Below, piece after piece: positions 7,522-16,849 of a DNA stretch of 64,000 nt. The notes under the pieces were generated by a model. It was given only the letters and a program-made list of their open reading frames with translations, ran no database searches and was not told where the DNA came from. The stretch's first letter is position 1. The number at the start of each line of letters is the position of its first letter. The translations under genes and the position numbers were made by a program. The stretch lies in assembly GCF_051433195.1 (NCBI RefSeq), contig NZ_JBHMFT010000005.1, forward strand, positions 228,636 through 292,635, given 5' to 3'. Source of the stretch: Falsiroseomonas sp051433195 (lineage in GTDB: Bacteria; Pseudomonadota; Alphaproteobacteria; Acetobacterales; Acetobacteraceae).

Positions 7522-8670
7522 ATGAAGCTGGAAGACCTGGATGCGCTGGATGACGCCGCCTTCCGCGCGCATATCCGCGCCTGGGTCGAGGCGCATACGC
7601 CACCGGAGCTTCGCTTCCCGCGCCGCCGCCTGCACTGGCACGAGAACCGGCCCTGGTACCTGAAGCTGTCCGCGCAGGGCTGGCTGGCGCCGGCCTGGCC
7701 GCGCGAGCATGGCGGCATGGGCCTCGGTGCCGGACGACAGCTCATCATGATCGAGGAATTCGAGCGCTGGGGCTGCCCGCGCATCAGCGACATGGGCGTG
7801 CTGATGCTCGGCCCGATGCTGCTGAAGCACGGCAGCACCGAACAGCAGCGCCACTTTCTGCCGCGCATCCTGTCCGGCGAGGAAATCTGGGCGCAGGTCT
7901 ATTCCGAGCCCAATGCCGGCTCCGACCTCGCAGCCTTGCGGCTGGAGGCGGTGGATTGCGGGGATCACTGGCGGCTGAATGGCCAGAAGACCTGGATCAC
8001 CTTCGCCAACGACGCCAACTGGATCTTCGTGCTCGCCCGCACCGACAAGGCGGCGAAGAAGCAGGCCGGGATCTCCTTCCTGCTGCTGCCGGCGGACAGC
8101 CCGGGCCTGACCATCCGGCCGATCCTGAACCTCGATCTGCATGACGAGTTCTGCGAGATCTTCTTCGACGATGTCCGCGTGCCGAAGGACATGGTGGTCG
8201 GCGAGGTGAACCAGGGCTGGACCTATGCCAAGGCGCTGTTGGGCTTCGAGCGCGTGGCGATCGGCTCCCCGCGCCTGTCGGCCAACGGCCTTGGCGCGCT
8301 GAAGCGGCTGGCGGATGCCGTGGGCAAATCCGATGATCCCGCCTTCCTCGAAGCCTACGCCCGCTTCCGGCTGGACCTCGCGGACCTCAAGGCGCTGTAC
8401 GAGAGCTTCGTCGCGGCGCTGAACCGCGGCGAGGCGCTGGGGCCGGAAGTTGCGATCCTCAAGATCGTGCAGACCGAGCTGTACCAGCGCATCACCGATG
8501 CGATGCTGGAGCTCGCCGGGGAGAATGCCGGGCTGCTCGACCCCATGCCGGGCCAGGCGCTGCATCCGGCGGGGCAGTTCCTGATGGCACGGCCCTCGAC
8601 CATCTTCGGCGGGTCCTCCGAAATCCTGCGCAACGTGCTGGCGCGCAGCCTGCTCGACCTGCCCGCCTGA
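7522..8670 (+). CDS. Acyl-CoA dehydrogenase family flavoprotein
   Basis: A 382-residue acyl-CoA dehydrogenase. Family landmarks include YSEPNAGSDLA and GQKTWITFANDANW (FAD/substrate cleft), QGWTYAKALLGFER, and the C-terminal FAD-adenine segment ARPSTIFGGSSEILRN. It would introduce a trans double bond into an acyl-CoA using FAD, passing electrons to ETF in the cytoplasm. I start it at MKLEDLDALD, where family similarity begins; the ribosome binding site is weak. It heads an operon with a class III CoA-transferase and a second dehydrogenase, which suggests activation of an acid as CoA ester followed by dehydrogenation. The substrate may be a branched or dicarboxylic acid given the divergent aconitase pair; this is inference. 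Confidence 0.9.
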   Translation: MKLEDLDALDDAAFRAHIRAWVEAHTPPELRFPRRRLHWHENRPWYLKLSAQGWLAPAWPREHGGMGLGAGRQLIMIEEFERWGCPRISDMGVLMLGPMLLKHGSTEQQRHFLPRILSGEEIWAQVYSEPNAGSDLAALRLEAVDCGDHWRLNGQKTWITFANDANWIFVLARTDKAAKKQAGISFLLLPADSPGLTIRPILNLDLHDEFCEIFFDDVRVPKDMVVGEVNQGWTYAKALLGFERVAIGSPRLSANGLGALKRLADAVGKSDDPAFLEAYARFRLDLADLKALYESFVAALNRGEALGPEVAILKIVQTELYQRITDAMLELAGENAGLLDPMPGQALHPAGQFLMARPSTIFGGSSEILRNVLARSLLDLPA

Positions 8671-8687
8671 CCCTGGGAGACCACGCC

Positions 8688-9872
8688 GTGTCCGGTTGCC
8701 TGCCCCGCATCCGCGTGCTCGACATGACGCGCGTCTTCGCCGGCCCCTGGGCGGCACAGCTTCTCGGTGATTTCGGCGCCGATGTCGTGAAGGTGGAACA
8801 GCCCGGCAGCGGCGACGACGTGCGCCGCATGGGCTTCCGCAAGCAGGGCGAGGACGGGGCGGAGACCGGGGAGACCTCCTCCTTCCTCGCGATGAACCGC
8901 AACAAGCGCAGCATCGCGATCGACATCGCGAAGCCGGAAGGCCAGCAACAGCTGCGCGACCTGGCGGCCAAGGCCGATGTCTTCATCGAGAACTTCAAGG
9001 CCGGCGGGCTGCAGCGCTACGGGCTGGACTACGCAGCACTCGCCGCGATCAATCCACGGCTGGTCTATTGTTCCATCACCGGCTTCGGGCAGGACGGCCC
9101 CTATGCGCCCCTGCCCGGCTACGACCCGGTCTTCCAGGCAATGAGCGGGCTGATGAGCGTGACCGGCAATGCGGAGGGCGATGCCGGCGCGGGGCCGGCC
9201 GTGGTCGGCTACAGCGTGTCCGACATCAATGCGGGGTTCTACGCCACCATCGGCATCCTCGCCGCGCTGCACCACCGCGACACGGTCTCGGGCCTCGGCC
9301 AGCACATCGACCTGGCGCTGCTCGATGCGCAGGTCGCGGCGCAGTCGCACATCGCGATGAACTGGCTGGTCTCCGGCAAGCCGCCGGTGCGCGGCGGCAC
9401 CGCGTCGCAGATCAACACGCCCTGGCAGGCCTTCGAGACGGCGGACCGGCCGCTGATGCTGGCCGTCGGCAACGATCGGCAATTCGCGCAGCTCTGCCGC
9501 GTGCTGGGCCTGCCGGAGGTGCCGGCCGATGCGCGCTTCGCCACCAACCGGGCGCGCATGGCGCACAAGCCGGAGCTGCTGCCGATCCTGCAGGGCGCGC
9601 TCCGCACCCGCCCCGCGCGCGAATGGATGGACGCGCTGAACGCCGCCGGCGTGTCCTCCGGCCCGATCAACGACTTCGCGGCGGTGGCGGAGGATCCGCA
9701 AATTCGCCATCGCGGGATGTTCCGCAGCCTGGACGATGGTGCGGGCGGCGCGCAGCCGATGATCGCCAACCCGCTGAACTTCTCCGCCACCCCCGTCACC
9801 TATCGCAGCCCGCCGCCGGCGCTGGGTGCACAGGGGGCGGAGGTGCTGCGCGACTGGCTGGACGAGGCATGA
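8688..9872 (+). CDS. Class III (CaiB/BaiF) CoA-transferase
   Basis: A 394-residue protein with a GTG start and GGGAGA ten bases before it. The N-terminal VLDMTRVFAGPWAAQLLGDFGADVVKVE is the typical opening of formyl-CoA/carnitine-type CoA-transferases. NRNKRSIAIDI and GFGQDGPYAPLPGYDPV follow, with the catalytic Asp at residue 146 of GYD. These enzymes move CoA between carboxylic acids through an aspartyl anhydride. It lies between two acyl-CoA dehydrogenases and overlaps the next gene by ATGA, so it is part of a coupled catabolic operon. Donor and acceptor acids cannot be read from sequence. Confidence 0.92.
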   Translation: MSGCLPRIRVLDMTRVFAGPWAAQLLGDFGADVVKVEQPGSGDDVRRMGFRKQGEDGAETGETSSFLAMNRNKRSIAIDIAKPEGQQQLRDLAAKADVFIENFKAGGLQRYGLDYAALAAINPRLVYCSITGFGQDGPYAPLPGYDPVFQAMSGLMSVTGNAEGDAGAGPAVVGYSVSDINAGFYATIGILAALHHRDTVSGLGQHIDLALLDAQVAAQSHIAMNWLVSGKPPVRGGTASQINTPWQAFETADRPLMLAVGNDRQFAQLCRVLGLPEVPADARFATNRARMAHKPELLPILQGALRTRPAREWMDALNAAGVSSGPINDFAAVAEDPQIRHRGMFRSLDDGAGGAQPMIANPLNFSATPVTYRSPPPALGAQGAEVLRDWLDEA

Positions 9873-10933
9873 GCATGGATGCGGCCGACCACGCGGAGCG
9901 CGACGCCGCGATCCGCATGATCCGCGACAGCGCCGCGGCCATTGCGACCCGAGGCGACCTGCGCCGCATCCGCGCCCTGCGCCACTCCGAACGGGGCTTC
10001 GACCCGGCGGTGCTGCGGCAGATGGGCGAGCTGGGCTGGATCGGGCTGCTGCTGCCGGAGGCGGCGGGCGGCGCCGGCCTGGGTATGTCCGCGTGCTGCG
10101 CGCTGGCGGAGGAGCTCGGCCGCGCCCTGGTGCCGGAACCGCTGATCCCCGCCATGCTGTCCGCCACGCTGCTGTCCGCCTGTGGCGAGGAGGCCCTGCT
10201 GGCCCGGGTGCTGGCCGGCGAGGCGCTGGTGACGACGGCGTGGCAGGAGTGCGTCGACACGCTGGACGCCTCCGGCACGCCCGGCGCGCCACGCCTGTTC
10301 ATCCCGCTGCCACGCGGCGCGGAAGCCTTCCTGCTGCCGGTCGGCCCGGCCCTGCACCTGCTGCCCGCCGCCGGACAGGCGCTGGAGGTGCTGGCGACGC
10401 AGGATGGCGGCCACCTCGGCACGCTGCGCCCCGATGCAGCGGTCGCGCGCGCCCTCGGCGAACTTCCCGAAGGCGCCATCGAGCGTGCGCTGGACGAGGC
10501 CGCGCTGGCCACCGCCGGCTACCTGCTCGGCGTCATGGAAGGCGCCTTCGCCATGACGCTGGACTACCTGCGCACGCGGCAGCAATTCGGCCGGCCGATC
10601 GGCAGCTTCCAGGCGTTGCAGCACCGCGCCGTGGACCTGAAGATCCAGGTCGCCCTGACCCGCGCCAGCGTCGAGGCCGCCGCCGCCACGCTCGAGGCCG
10701 GCGCCGACGCCCGCGCACGCGCCGCCGCCGTGTCCCGCGCCAAGGCCCGCGCGGCGGAAGCTGCGATGCTGGTCACCCGCGCCGCGGTGCAGATGCATGG
10801 CGCGATCGGCACTACGGATGAGCACGATATCGGCCTTTACCTGCGCAAGGCGATGGTGGCCTGCAACGCCTTCGGCTCCGCCGCGCTGCACCGCCGCCGC
10901 TTCGTGGCGAGCGTGCCGGACGAGGAGGCGTGA
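9869..10933 (+). CDS. Acyl-CoA dehydrogenase-like protein, short form
   Basis: A 354-residue protein starting at the ATGA overlap with the CoA-transferase stop. It has the ACAD N-terminal helical domain (MGELGWIGLLLPEAAGGAGLG) and the C-terminal four-helix domain (TRQQFGRPIGSFQALQHRAVDLKI, then VQMHGAIGTTDEHDIGLYLRK). The middle beta domain is short and poorly conserved. This is typical of the partner subunit of heteromeric ACADs that work with a full-length dehydrogenase. It probably forms a complex with the dehydrogenase encoded at 7522. Its stop forms TGATCA with the stop of the convergent kinase, so the two genes abut with no spacer. Confidence 0.85.
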   Translation: MSMDAADHAERDAAIRMIRDSAAAIATRGDLRRIRALRHSERGFDPAVLRQMGELGWIGLLLPEAAGGAGLGMSACCALAEELGRALVPEPLIPAMLSATLLSACGEEALLARVLAGEALVTTAWQECVDTLDASGTPGAPRLFIPLPRGAEAFLLPVGPALHLLPAAGQALEVLATQDGGHLGTLRPDAAVARALGELPEGAIERALDEAALATAGYLLGVMEGAFAMTLDYLRTRQQFGRPIGSFQALQHRAVDLKIQVALTRASVEAAAATLEAGADARARAAAVSRAKARAAEAAMLVTRAAVQMHGAIGTTDEHDIGLYLRKAMVACNAFGSAALHRRRFVASVPDEEA

Positions 10934-13069
10934 TCAACCGCCCTCGCGGGAGGTGACCCGCGCCATCGGGATGGCGATGTGGCAGGCGAGCCCATCCGGC
11001 TGCCACAGCATCTGCACGGTGCCGCCCAACTGACCCTTGAGGGTGGCGGCGATGAGGCGGGAGCCGAAGCCCTGGACGGACGGAGGCTGTTCGATGCGCG
11101 GGCCGCCACGTTCCGTCCAGTCCAGGCGCAGCATGCCGTCCGGCCCGCCAGCCAACCAGGCGAGGTCGACGCTGCCGCCGGCGGCGGACAGGGCGCCGTG
11201 CTTGATGGCGTTGGTCGCCAACTCGTGCAGCACCATCGACAGCGCCTGCGCCGCGCCCGGCGACAGCATCACGAAGGGTCCGGCGAGGACGGCGCGCGGC
11301 ACGGCGCCCCTTGGGGCGCCGGCGTCACCGCTGGTCATCGGCAGGAAGGCGCGCAGTTCGGCCTCGGCCAGGGATCGCAGGTCGGCGCCCGACCACTGCG
11401 CCTCGGCCAGCATCGTGTGGGCGCGGGCCAGCGCGGCGACGCGGCCCTGGATGGACTGGATGTAGGTGGCCAGGTTGTCCCTCGGCGTCAGGCGCAGCGC
11501 CGCCTGCACCACGGCGAGCACGTTCTTGGCCCTGTGGTCGACCTCCCGCGCCAGCAGCGACCGCGCCTCCTCCGACCGCTTCCGCCGGGTGATGTCGCGC
11601 ACCACGCTGACGACGCGCAACGGCCGCCCCTCGGCATCGCGGGCGGAGATGGAGGCGCTGGCGCGCACCCAGGCCTCGGTGCCGTCGGCGTGCAGCAGGC
11701 GGAACTCCGCCTCCACCTCCCTGTCCTGCGCGATGGCGAGGCTGACCGCGCTCCGGCCCTGGTCCTCCGGCACGCAGAGATCGTCGGGGCCGAGGCGGCC
11801 CAGCAACTCCGCACGATCCCGGCCGGCGATCTCGCAGAAACGGCGGTTGACGCGCAGGTAGTGGCCGGTGACGGCATCGACCTCGACGACACCGACGGCC
11901 GCGGTCTCGAAGATCGCGCGGAAATCCGATTCGCGGCGGGCCAGGGCGGTCTCGGCGCGCTCGCTCGCTTCCCGCAGCCGTTCGAACTCCGTGACGCCGG
12001 ACGGCGCGGTCGCGGGTGGCGCCAGCAGGGGGCCTGGACCGCTGGCGACGACGGCATCGGCGCGGGCGAGCAGCCCGTGCACCGGGCGCAGGATGCGGCG
12101 CGCCAGCAGCGTCGCGATCGCGGCGGCCAGGCCGACCGCGACGGCGGCGATGCCGGCATAGGCCGCCAGTGGCCAGATCCAGCTCGCGCGGTAGCGGGAT
12201 TCGGGTTCGGCCACGACGACGCTCCAGCCCTGCGCCGCCGGGATCGGCTGGGCGGCATACAGCGCCGGTTCGCCATAGACGGACTGGCTGCGGAACACCC
12301 CGCGCGCCCGCTGCTCCGCCGGCACCTGGCGGCTGGGCGGGATGGTGCCGAAGAAGCGTTCGTGGTCGCGCGATCTGGCCACGATGCGGCCCTGGCCGTC
12401 CGCGACCGAAGCAAAGGCGCTGCCGGAGGGGCCGAGGCTGCGCAGGCGTTCCGACAGCGCGAGCGGATCGAGCGTCAGCACGACGACACGGGTGATTTCG
12501 TCGCCCTGTCGGGCCGGGGCCGCAACCGCGACCAGGGACCGGCCCGTGCCGCGGCCGGTGAACAAGTCCGAGACGGCGGGCTGGCCGGTCTCGATGGCGC
12601 GCCGGATCAGGCTCCAGGCGCCCTCCCCCGGCGGCGAGGGCGGCGGCAGCGGCGCGCCCGCAGGCAGGGTGGTGTTGAGCAGTTGCCGGTGGCCGGGTGC
12701 GGCCTCGTTCACCACCACCCAGCCACCCTGCCGCTGCCCGATGGCGTGCGCCCAGGCGGCAAAATCCTCGAGGTCGTCGCGGTCCAGGAGCGGGGAGGAG
12801 GCGAGGGCCGCGACGGCCGTCAGGCTGCTTTCGAGTTCGCTGTCGATGAACAGGGCCAGGGCACGGGCGGTGTCCTGCAGCCGGGCCTCGAAGGCGTGAC
12901 GGTAGCTGTTCGCGAGATGCCAGGCGGAGACGCCACCGGCCACCAGGGCCGGCAGCAGCACGGCCAGGACCAGGACCAGCAGGTGCCGGCGCAGGCTCCA
13001 GCGGCGGCGGGCCGGTTCCGCTGCGGGAGGCGTGGCCTCCAACCGGCCGGACGCGGGCACCAGCGCCAT
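10934..13069 (-). CDS. Membrane HWE-family sensor histidine kinase with PAS domain
   Basis: A 711-residue protein. A first membrane helix (HLLVLVLAVLLPALVAGG, near 30-50) is followed by a large Cache-like extracytoplasmic domain. A second helix near 300 (AAYAGIAAVAVGLAAAIATL) leads to a HAMP-like linker, a PAS domain near 375-490 (FRAIFETAAVGVVEVDAVTG) and a kinase core. The kinase H-box EVDHRAKNVLAVVQAAL and the N-box LHELATNAIKHG, with a WSG segment, identify the HWE class. Such kinases often feed the alphaproteobacterial general stress response. No response regulator is adjacent. I prefer the ATG at 13069, which follows AAGGAAG; another ATG at 13102 is in frame. Confidence 0.88.
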   Translation of the reverse strand: MALVPASGRLEATPPAAEPARRRWSLRRHLLVLVLAVLLPALVAGGVSAWHLANSYRHAFEARLQDTARALALFIDSELESSLTAVAALASSPLLDRDDLEDFAAWAHAIGQRQGGWVVVNEAAPGHRQLLNTTLPAGAPLPPPSPPGEGAWSLIRRAIETGQPAVSDLFTGRGTGRSLVAVAAPARQGDEITRVVVLTLDPLALSERLRSLGPSGSAFASVADGQGRIVARSRDHERFFGTIPPSRQVPAEQRARGVFRSQSVYGEPALYAAQPIPAAQGWSVVVAEPESRYRASWIWPLAAYAGIAAVAVGLAAAIATLLARRILRPVHGLLARADAVVASGPGPLLAPPATAPSGVTEFERLREASERAETALARRESDFRAIFETAAVGVVEVDAVTGHYLRVNRRFCEIAGRDRAELLGRLGPDDLCVPEDQGRSAVSLAIAQDREVEAEFRLLHADGTEAWVRASASISARDAEGRPLRVVSVVRDITRRKRSEEARSLLAREVDHRAKNVLAVVQAALRLTPRDNLATYIQSIQGRVAALARAHTMLAEAQWSGADLRSLAEAELRAFLPMTSGDAGAPRGAVPRAVLAGPFVMLSPGAAQALSMVLHELATNAIKHGALSAAGGSVDLAWLAGGPDGMLRLDWTERGGPRIEQPPSVQGFGSRLIAATLKGQLGGTVQMLWQPDGLACHIAIPMARVTSREGG

Positions 13070-13189
13070 CGCGGCGGACTTCCTTGGCCTCGGCCGCACC
13101 ATGCGCCAGGCTGCGGGCGGTTTAGGTGAAGAACCTTCCGTATCGCAATGCAGCCCGGGATCACGCTTGGTTTTGTATCGGTGCGGCGC

Positions 13190-14173
13190 TCAGTTGGCCG
13201 GAGCTGCGGCTTCCAGCAGCGGCTTCCAGCGGGCGATCTCGGCGCGCCAGAAGGCCTGGCCGCCGGCGGGGGTGGTGCGCTCGCCGCTGGCCGGCTGGCT
13301 GCCGAGGTCGGCCATGCGGCGGCCGACATTCTCCTCCCGCAGTGCCGCCAGCAGGGCGCGGTTCAGGCGCTCCACCACCGGGCCAGGCGTGCCGGCGGGG
13401 GCAAAAAGCATGTTCCAGCCGGACATCCGCATTTCCGGCAGCCCGGCTTCCGCCGTGGTCGGCACATCCGGCAACGCGGCGGCACGGGCGGGGGTGCTGA
13501 TGGCGAAGGCGCGGATCGAGCCGGCGCGGATCTGCGTGGCGTTGTTCGTGGTCTGGTCGCAGCCGAGGTCGAGTGTGCCGCCCATCAGGTCGTTCATCAC
13601 CAGCGCGTTGCCGCGATAGGGCACCAGCGTCACCGGCGTGCCGATGGAGGCGTTCAGCAGCAGGCTGCACAGGTGGCTGGTGGAGCCGATGCCGGCATTG
13701 CCGAGGTTCATCCGCGTGCCATCCCGCCGGACCAAAGCCACCAGCTCGGCCAGGTTGGCGGCGGGCAGGTCGCGGCGGCCGATGATCGCCATCGGCACCT
13801 CGTTCACCATGCCGATCGATTCCAGCGCCAGCGGGTCGAAGCTGAGGTTGCGCAGCAGGGTCGGGATGGTGGCCTGGGCCAGGCTGCCGAACAGGATGGT
13901 GGTGCCATCCGGCCGCGCCGCGGCGACGCGCGCCTGGCCGATGGACCCGCCGGCACCGGAGGCGTTCTCCACCACCACCGACTGGCCGAGATCCGCGCCG
14001 AGCCCGGGGGCGATGAGGCGGGCGATGACATCGGCCGGGCCGCCGGGCGCGAAGCCGACGACCATGGTGACCGGCCGCGTCGGGTAGGCGGCGCTGCCCT
14101 GGGCCAGCGCGACGCTGCCCAGGCCGGCGGCCAGCGTGACGCCCAGAAGGCCACGACGCATGGAACGGAACAT
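13190..14173 (-). CDS. Bug/TctC-family solute-binding protein
   Basis: A 327-residue periplasmic receptor with a signal peptide (MFRSMRRGLLGVTLAAGLG...ALAQ). The mature start YPTRPVTMVVGFAPGGPADVIAR is diagnostic of the Bug family, and GGTLDLGCDQTTNNATQIRAG carries the family's ligand-domain hinge. It lies upstream of the HWE kinase and downstream of a 2-hydroxyacid dehydrogenase on the same strand, so the three may share transcripts. The ligand is probably an organic acid, but no transporter membrane genes are linked. Confidence 0.9.
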   Translation of the reverse strand: MFRSMRRGLLGVTLAAGLGSVALAQGSAAYPTRPVTMVVGFAPGGPADVIARLIAPGLGADLGQSVVVENASGAGGSIGQARVAAARPDGTTILFGSLAQATIPTLLRNLSFDPLALESIGMVNEVPMAIIGRRDLPAANLAELVALVRRDGTRMNLGNAGIGSTSHLCSLLLNASIGTPVTLVPYRGNALVMNDLMGGTLDLGCDQTTNNATQIRAGSIRAFAISTPARAAALPDVPTTAEAGLPEMRMSGWNMLFAPAGTPGPVVERLNRALLAALREENVGRRMADLGSQPASGERTTPAGGQAFWRAEIARWKPLLEAAAPAN

Positions 14174-14229
14174 CTTTCAGGCCCCCAATGTTCCGCCCAG
14201 TGTCGCAGCACCCGGGAGGTCCGCAAAGC

Positions 14230-15177
14230 CTACCCGGCGATGACGCGCACCGGCTGCCCGGCCAACCAGGCCACGACGGCCGCGTGGCTTTCCCGGTAGC
14301 GCAGCAGGATGTTCTCCCGCGTCCGGCCGCCGACATGGGAGGTGAGCAGGGCGTTGGGCAGGCTGCGCAGAGGATGGTCCGCCGGCAGCGGCTCCTGCTC
14401 GAACACGTCGAGGCCGGCGCCGCCGATGGCACCCCGCGCCAGCGCCGCGACCAGCGCGGCCTGGTCCACGATCGGGCCGCGGGAGGTGTTGATCAGCAGC
14501 GCGTCGGGCCGCATCGCGGCGATCTCGGCCGCACCGACCAGGCCGCGGCTGCGCGGTGACAGGCGCGTGTGGATGCTGACCACGTCGGACTGCGCGAACA
14601 GCTCCAGGCGGTCCACGCGGCGCACGCCGCAGGCGGCGCAGCGCGCCTCGGTCAGGTTCTCGCTCCAGGCGATGGTCTGCATGCCGAAGGCCTGGCCGAT
14701 GCGCGCCATCTCCGCGCCCAGCTTGCCGAGGCCGAGCAGGCCGAGCGTGCGCCCGGTGAGGCCGCGGCCGAGGCCGGCGCCCCAGCCGCCGTCGCGGATG
14801 GCGCGATCCTCCGCCGGGATGTGCTTCACCAGGCCGAGGATGAGCCCCCAGGCGAGTTCGACCGTCGCCATCGGGAAGCCCAGCGAGGTGCCGCAGACGG
14901 TGACGCCACGGGCCGCCAGCGCCGGCAGGTCCAGCGCCGCGTTGGTCATGCCATGGGTGACCAGCAGGCGGAGCCGCGGCAGTTGCGCCAGCAGGGCGGC
15001 GTCGAAGCGGGTTTCCTCCCGCGCCGTGACGACGATGTCGGCCGCTGCCAGAAGCGCAGGTGCGGCGGCGGGGTCGAGGCGGCCGTGGAAATGAAGATCG
15101 TGCTGCGCCGCGAGGTCGCTCCAGTCCACGGCTTCGCGGGCCAGGTCCTGGTAGTCGTTGATGATGGCGAGGTGCAT
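14230..15177 (-). CDS. D-isomer-specific 2-hydroxyacid dehydrogenase
   Basis: A 315-residue NAD(P)-dependent dehydrogenase. The dinucleotide loop GLGKLG is at 149-154. The catalytic Arg (NTSRGPIVD, 233), Glu (EQEPLP, 262) and His (LTSHVGGRT, 281) are conserved. The His is followed by VGG rather than the commoner xGG/xAA, as in a subgroup often found beside Bug receptors. It lies 56 bp upstream of the Bug gene on the same strand, which suggests uptake and oxidation of the same hydroxy acid. It is only distantly similar to the enzyme at 3149-4129, so this is not a recent duplicate. Confidence 0.88.
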   Translation of the reverse strand: MHLAIINDYQDLAREAVDWSDLAAQHDLHFHGRLDPAAAPALLAAADIVVTAREETRFDAALLAQLPRLRLLVTHGMTNAALDLPALAARGVTVCGTSLGFPMATVELAWGLILGLVKHIPAEDRAIRDGGWGAGLGRGLTGRTLGLLGLGKLGAEMARIGQAFGMQTIAWSENLTEARCAACGVRRVDRLELFAQSDVVSIHTRLSPRSRGLVGAAEIAAMRPDALLINTSRGPIVDQAALVAALARGAIGGAGLDVFEQEPLPADHPLRSLPNALLTSHVGGRTRENILLRYRESHAAVVAWLAGQPVRVIAG

Positions 15178-15290
15178 GCGGCGTCTGTAGGGGCGGCCCC
15201 GCCAGGCGGCAATGCAGGCTGGCGGCGACCCTCGGGGTTGAGCGGCGCGTGGGACGGCGCATATGGCGGCGACGCAGCAGGAGCCACGCC

Positions 15291-16166
15291 ATGAATGACG
15301 CGCCGAGCTATACGCCTCCCCCGGTCTGGACCTGGAACAAGGCGAATGGCGGCAAGTTCGCCAGCATCAACCGCCCCGTCTCCGGTCCGACGCATGACAA
15401 GGAGCTGCCGGTCGGGCGGCACCCCCTGCAGCTGTATTCGCAGGGCACGCCGAACGGCGTGAAGGTCACGGTGATGCTGGAGGAGCTGCTGGCGGCCGGG
15501 CATGCGGGCGCGGAATACGACGCCTGGCTGATCCGCATCGGCGAGGGCGACCAGTTCGGCAGCGGCTTCGTCGCGGTCAACCCGAATTCCAAGATTCCGG
15601 CGCTGCTGGACCGCAGCGGGCCGAAGCCGATCCGCGTCTTCGAATCCGGCGCCATCCTGGTGCACCTGGCGGAGAAGTTCGGCGCCTTCCTGCCGACCGA
15701 GCCGGCGGCGCGGGCGGAGTGCCTGTCCTGGCTGTTCTGGCAGATGGGCAGCGCGCCCTATCTCGGCGGCGGCTTCGGGCATTTCTACGCCTATGCGCCG
15801 AGCAAGATGGAATACCCGATCGACCGCTTCGCCATGGAGGTGAAGCGCCAGCTCGACGTGCTGGACCGCCGGCTGGCGGACAGCGCCTACCTGGCGGGGC
15901 CGGACTACACCATCGCGGATATCGCGACCTGGCCCTGGTATGGCGGGCTGGTGAAGGGCTGGCTGTATGGCGCGGCGGAGTTCCTGCAGGTGCAGGACTA
16001 CCGGCATGTGCGGCGCTGGGCGGACGAGATCGGCGAGCGCCAGGCGGTGCAGCGCGGCCGGATGGTGAACCGCACCAGCGGCGAGCCATCCAGCCAGTTG
16101 CACGAACGCCATGACGCGGCGGATTTCGCGACGCGGACGCAGGACAAGCTGGTGACCGGCGGCTGA
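15291..16166 (+). CDS. yghU: Glutathione-dependent disulfide-bond oxidoreductase (YghU-type GST)
   Basis: A 291-residue glutathione S-transferase-fold protein. The N-terminal extension (YTPPPVWTWNKANGGKFASINRP) before the thioredoxin domain is peculiar to the YghU/nu-class GSTs, which reduce disulfides and hydroperoxides with glutathione. The glutathione-binding stretch LYSQGTPNGVKVTVMLEE starts near residue 45, with the FESGAILVHLAEKFG loop near 125. CAGGAG precedes the ATG. It is monocistronic between divergent and downstream unrelated genes. Confidence 0.9.
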   Translation: MNDAPSYTPPPVWTWNKANGGKFASINRPVSGPTHDKELPVGRHPLQLYSQGTPNGVKVTVMLEELLAAGHAGAEYDAWLIRIGEGDQFGSGFVAVNPNSKIPALLDRSGPKPIRVFESGAILVHLAEKFGAFLPTEPAARAECLSWLFWQMGSAPYLGGGFGHFYAYAPSKMEYPIDRFAMEVKRQLDVLDRRLADSAYLAGPDYTIADIATWPWYGGLVKGWLYGAAEFLQVQDYRHVRRWADEIGERQAVQRGRMVNRTSGEPSSQLHERHDAADFATRTQDKLVTGG

Positions 16167-16373
16167 GGCCCACCCGCTTCACGATTCCGCGCGCCACCGG
16201 CCCCAGGCCACGTGGCGCCGCCTGAGCCCGGGTGGACGGGCGGCGGGAATATGTTGTTGCCCGCCCTCCCAGGCTGTTAGCCTTCTGCCATCGGAGGTTG
16301 TGCCGAGGAGTTTTCGCGCAGGCACCCCGGAACGGGGCGTCGCGGCACTCCGAAGCGCCGGGAGGACAACGGA
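16167..16373 (+). promoter_or_regulatory. Leader region of the molybdenum hydroxylase / sox operon
   Basis: This is a 207-bp gap before a long operon. It includes CGGGAATATGTTGTTGCCC around 16243-16262, a local AT-rich spot that could hold the -10 region, and GGGAGGACAACGG as the ribosome binding site. No clear operator was recognised. Confidence 0.3.
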
Positions 16374-16835
16374 ATGGCGAAGCTCAACGTCAATGGCCGC
16401 ATCGTGGATGTGCAGGTGGAGGACGACACGCCCCTGCTCTGGGTGCTGCGCGAACACCTGGACCTGACCGGCACCAAGTATGGTTGCGGCATCGCGCAAT
16501 GCGGCGCCTGCACCGTGCATGTGGATGGCGCCGCCCTGCGGTCCTGCACCATGCCGGTCTCGGCCTTCAACGAGGGCCAGAAGATCGTCACCATCGAGGG
16601 CCTGTCGCCCGATAGCAGCCACCCGATCCAGCAGGCCTGGCTGGCGCTGGACGTGCCGCAATGCGGCTTCTGCCAGCCCGGCATGATCATGGCCGCCGCC
16701 GCGCTGCTGGCGAACACGCCGCGCCCGACCGAGGCGCAGATCCGCGAGGAGATCACCAACATCTGCCGCTGCGGCACCTACAACCGCGTCATCGCCGGGG
16801 TGCAGCGCGCCGCCGGTTCGACCGCGGCCGGTTGA
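16374..16835 (+). CDS. [2Fe-2S] subunit of a molybdenum hydroxylase (IorA/CoxS-like)
   Basis: A 153-residue electron-transfer subunit. Plant-type [2Fe-2S] ligands are Cys38, 43, 46 and 58 (GCGIAQCGAC...RSC). The second, helical cluster uses Cys97, 100, 131 and 133 (CGFC, CRC), as in isoquinoline 1-oxidoreductase and aldehyde dehydrogenase small subunits. It carries electrons from the molybdopterin subunit encoded just downstream. No FAD subunit is present, as in the IorAB group, so electrons must go directly to another acceptor. The cytochrome c gene three positions down the operon is the obvious candidate. Confidence 0.93.
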   Translation: MAKLNVNGRIVDVQVEDDTPLLWVLREHLDLTGTKYGCGIAQCGACTVHVDGAALRSCTMPVSAFNEGQKIVTIEGLSPDSSHPIQQAWLALDVPQCGFCQPGMIMAAAALLANTPRPTEAQIREEITNICRCGTYNRVIAGVQRAAGSTAAG

Positions 16836-16849
16836 GGAGGATTTTCGGC

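Noticed and set aside
10931..10936. Zero-spacing convergent gene ends (also at 22514, 26796 and 47153) as a special overlap
   Set aside because: Shared palindromic stops are an expected outcome of compact convergent genes. They are mentioned only as support for the CTAG insertion model.
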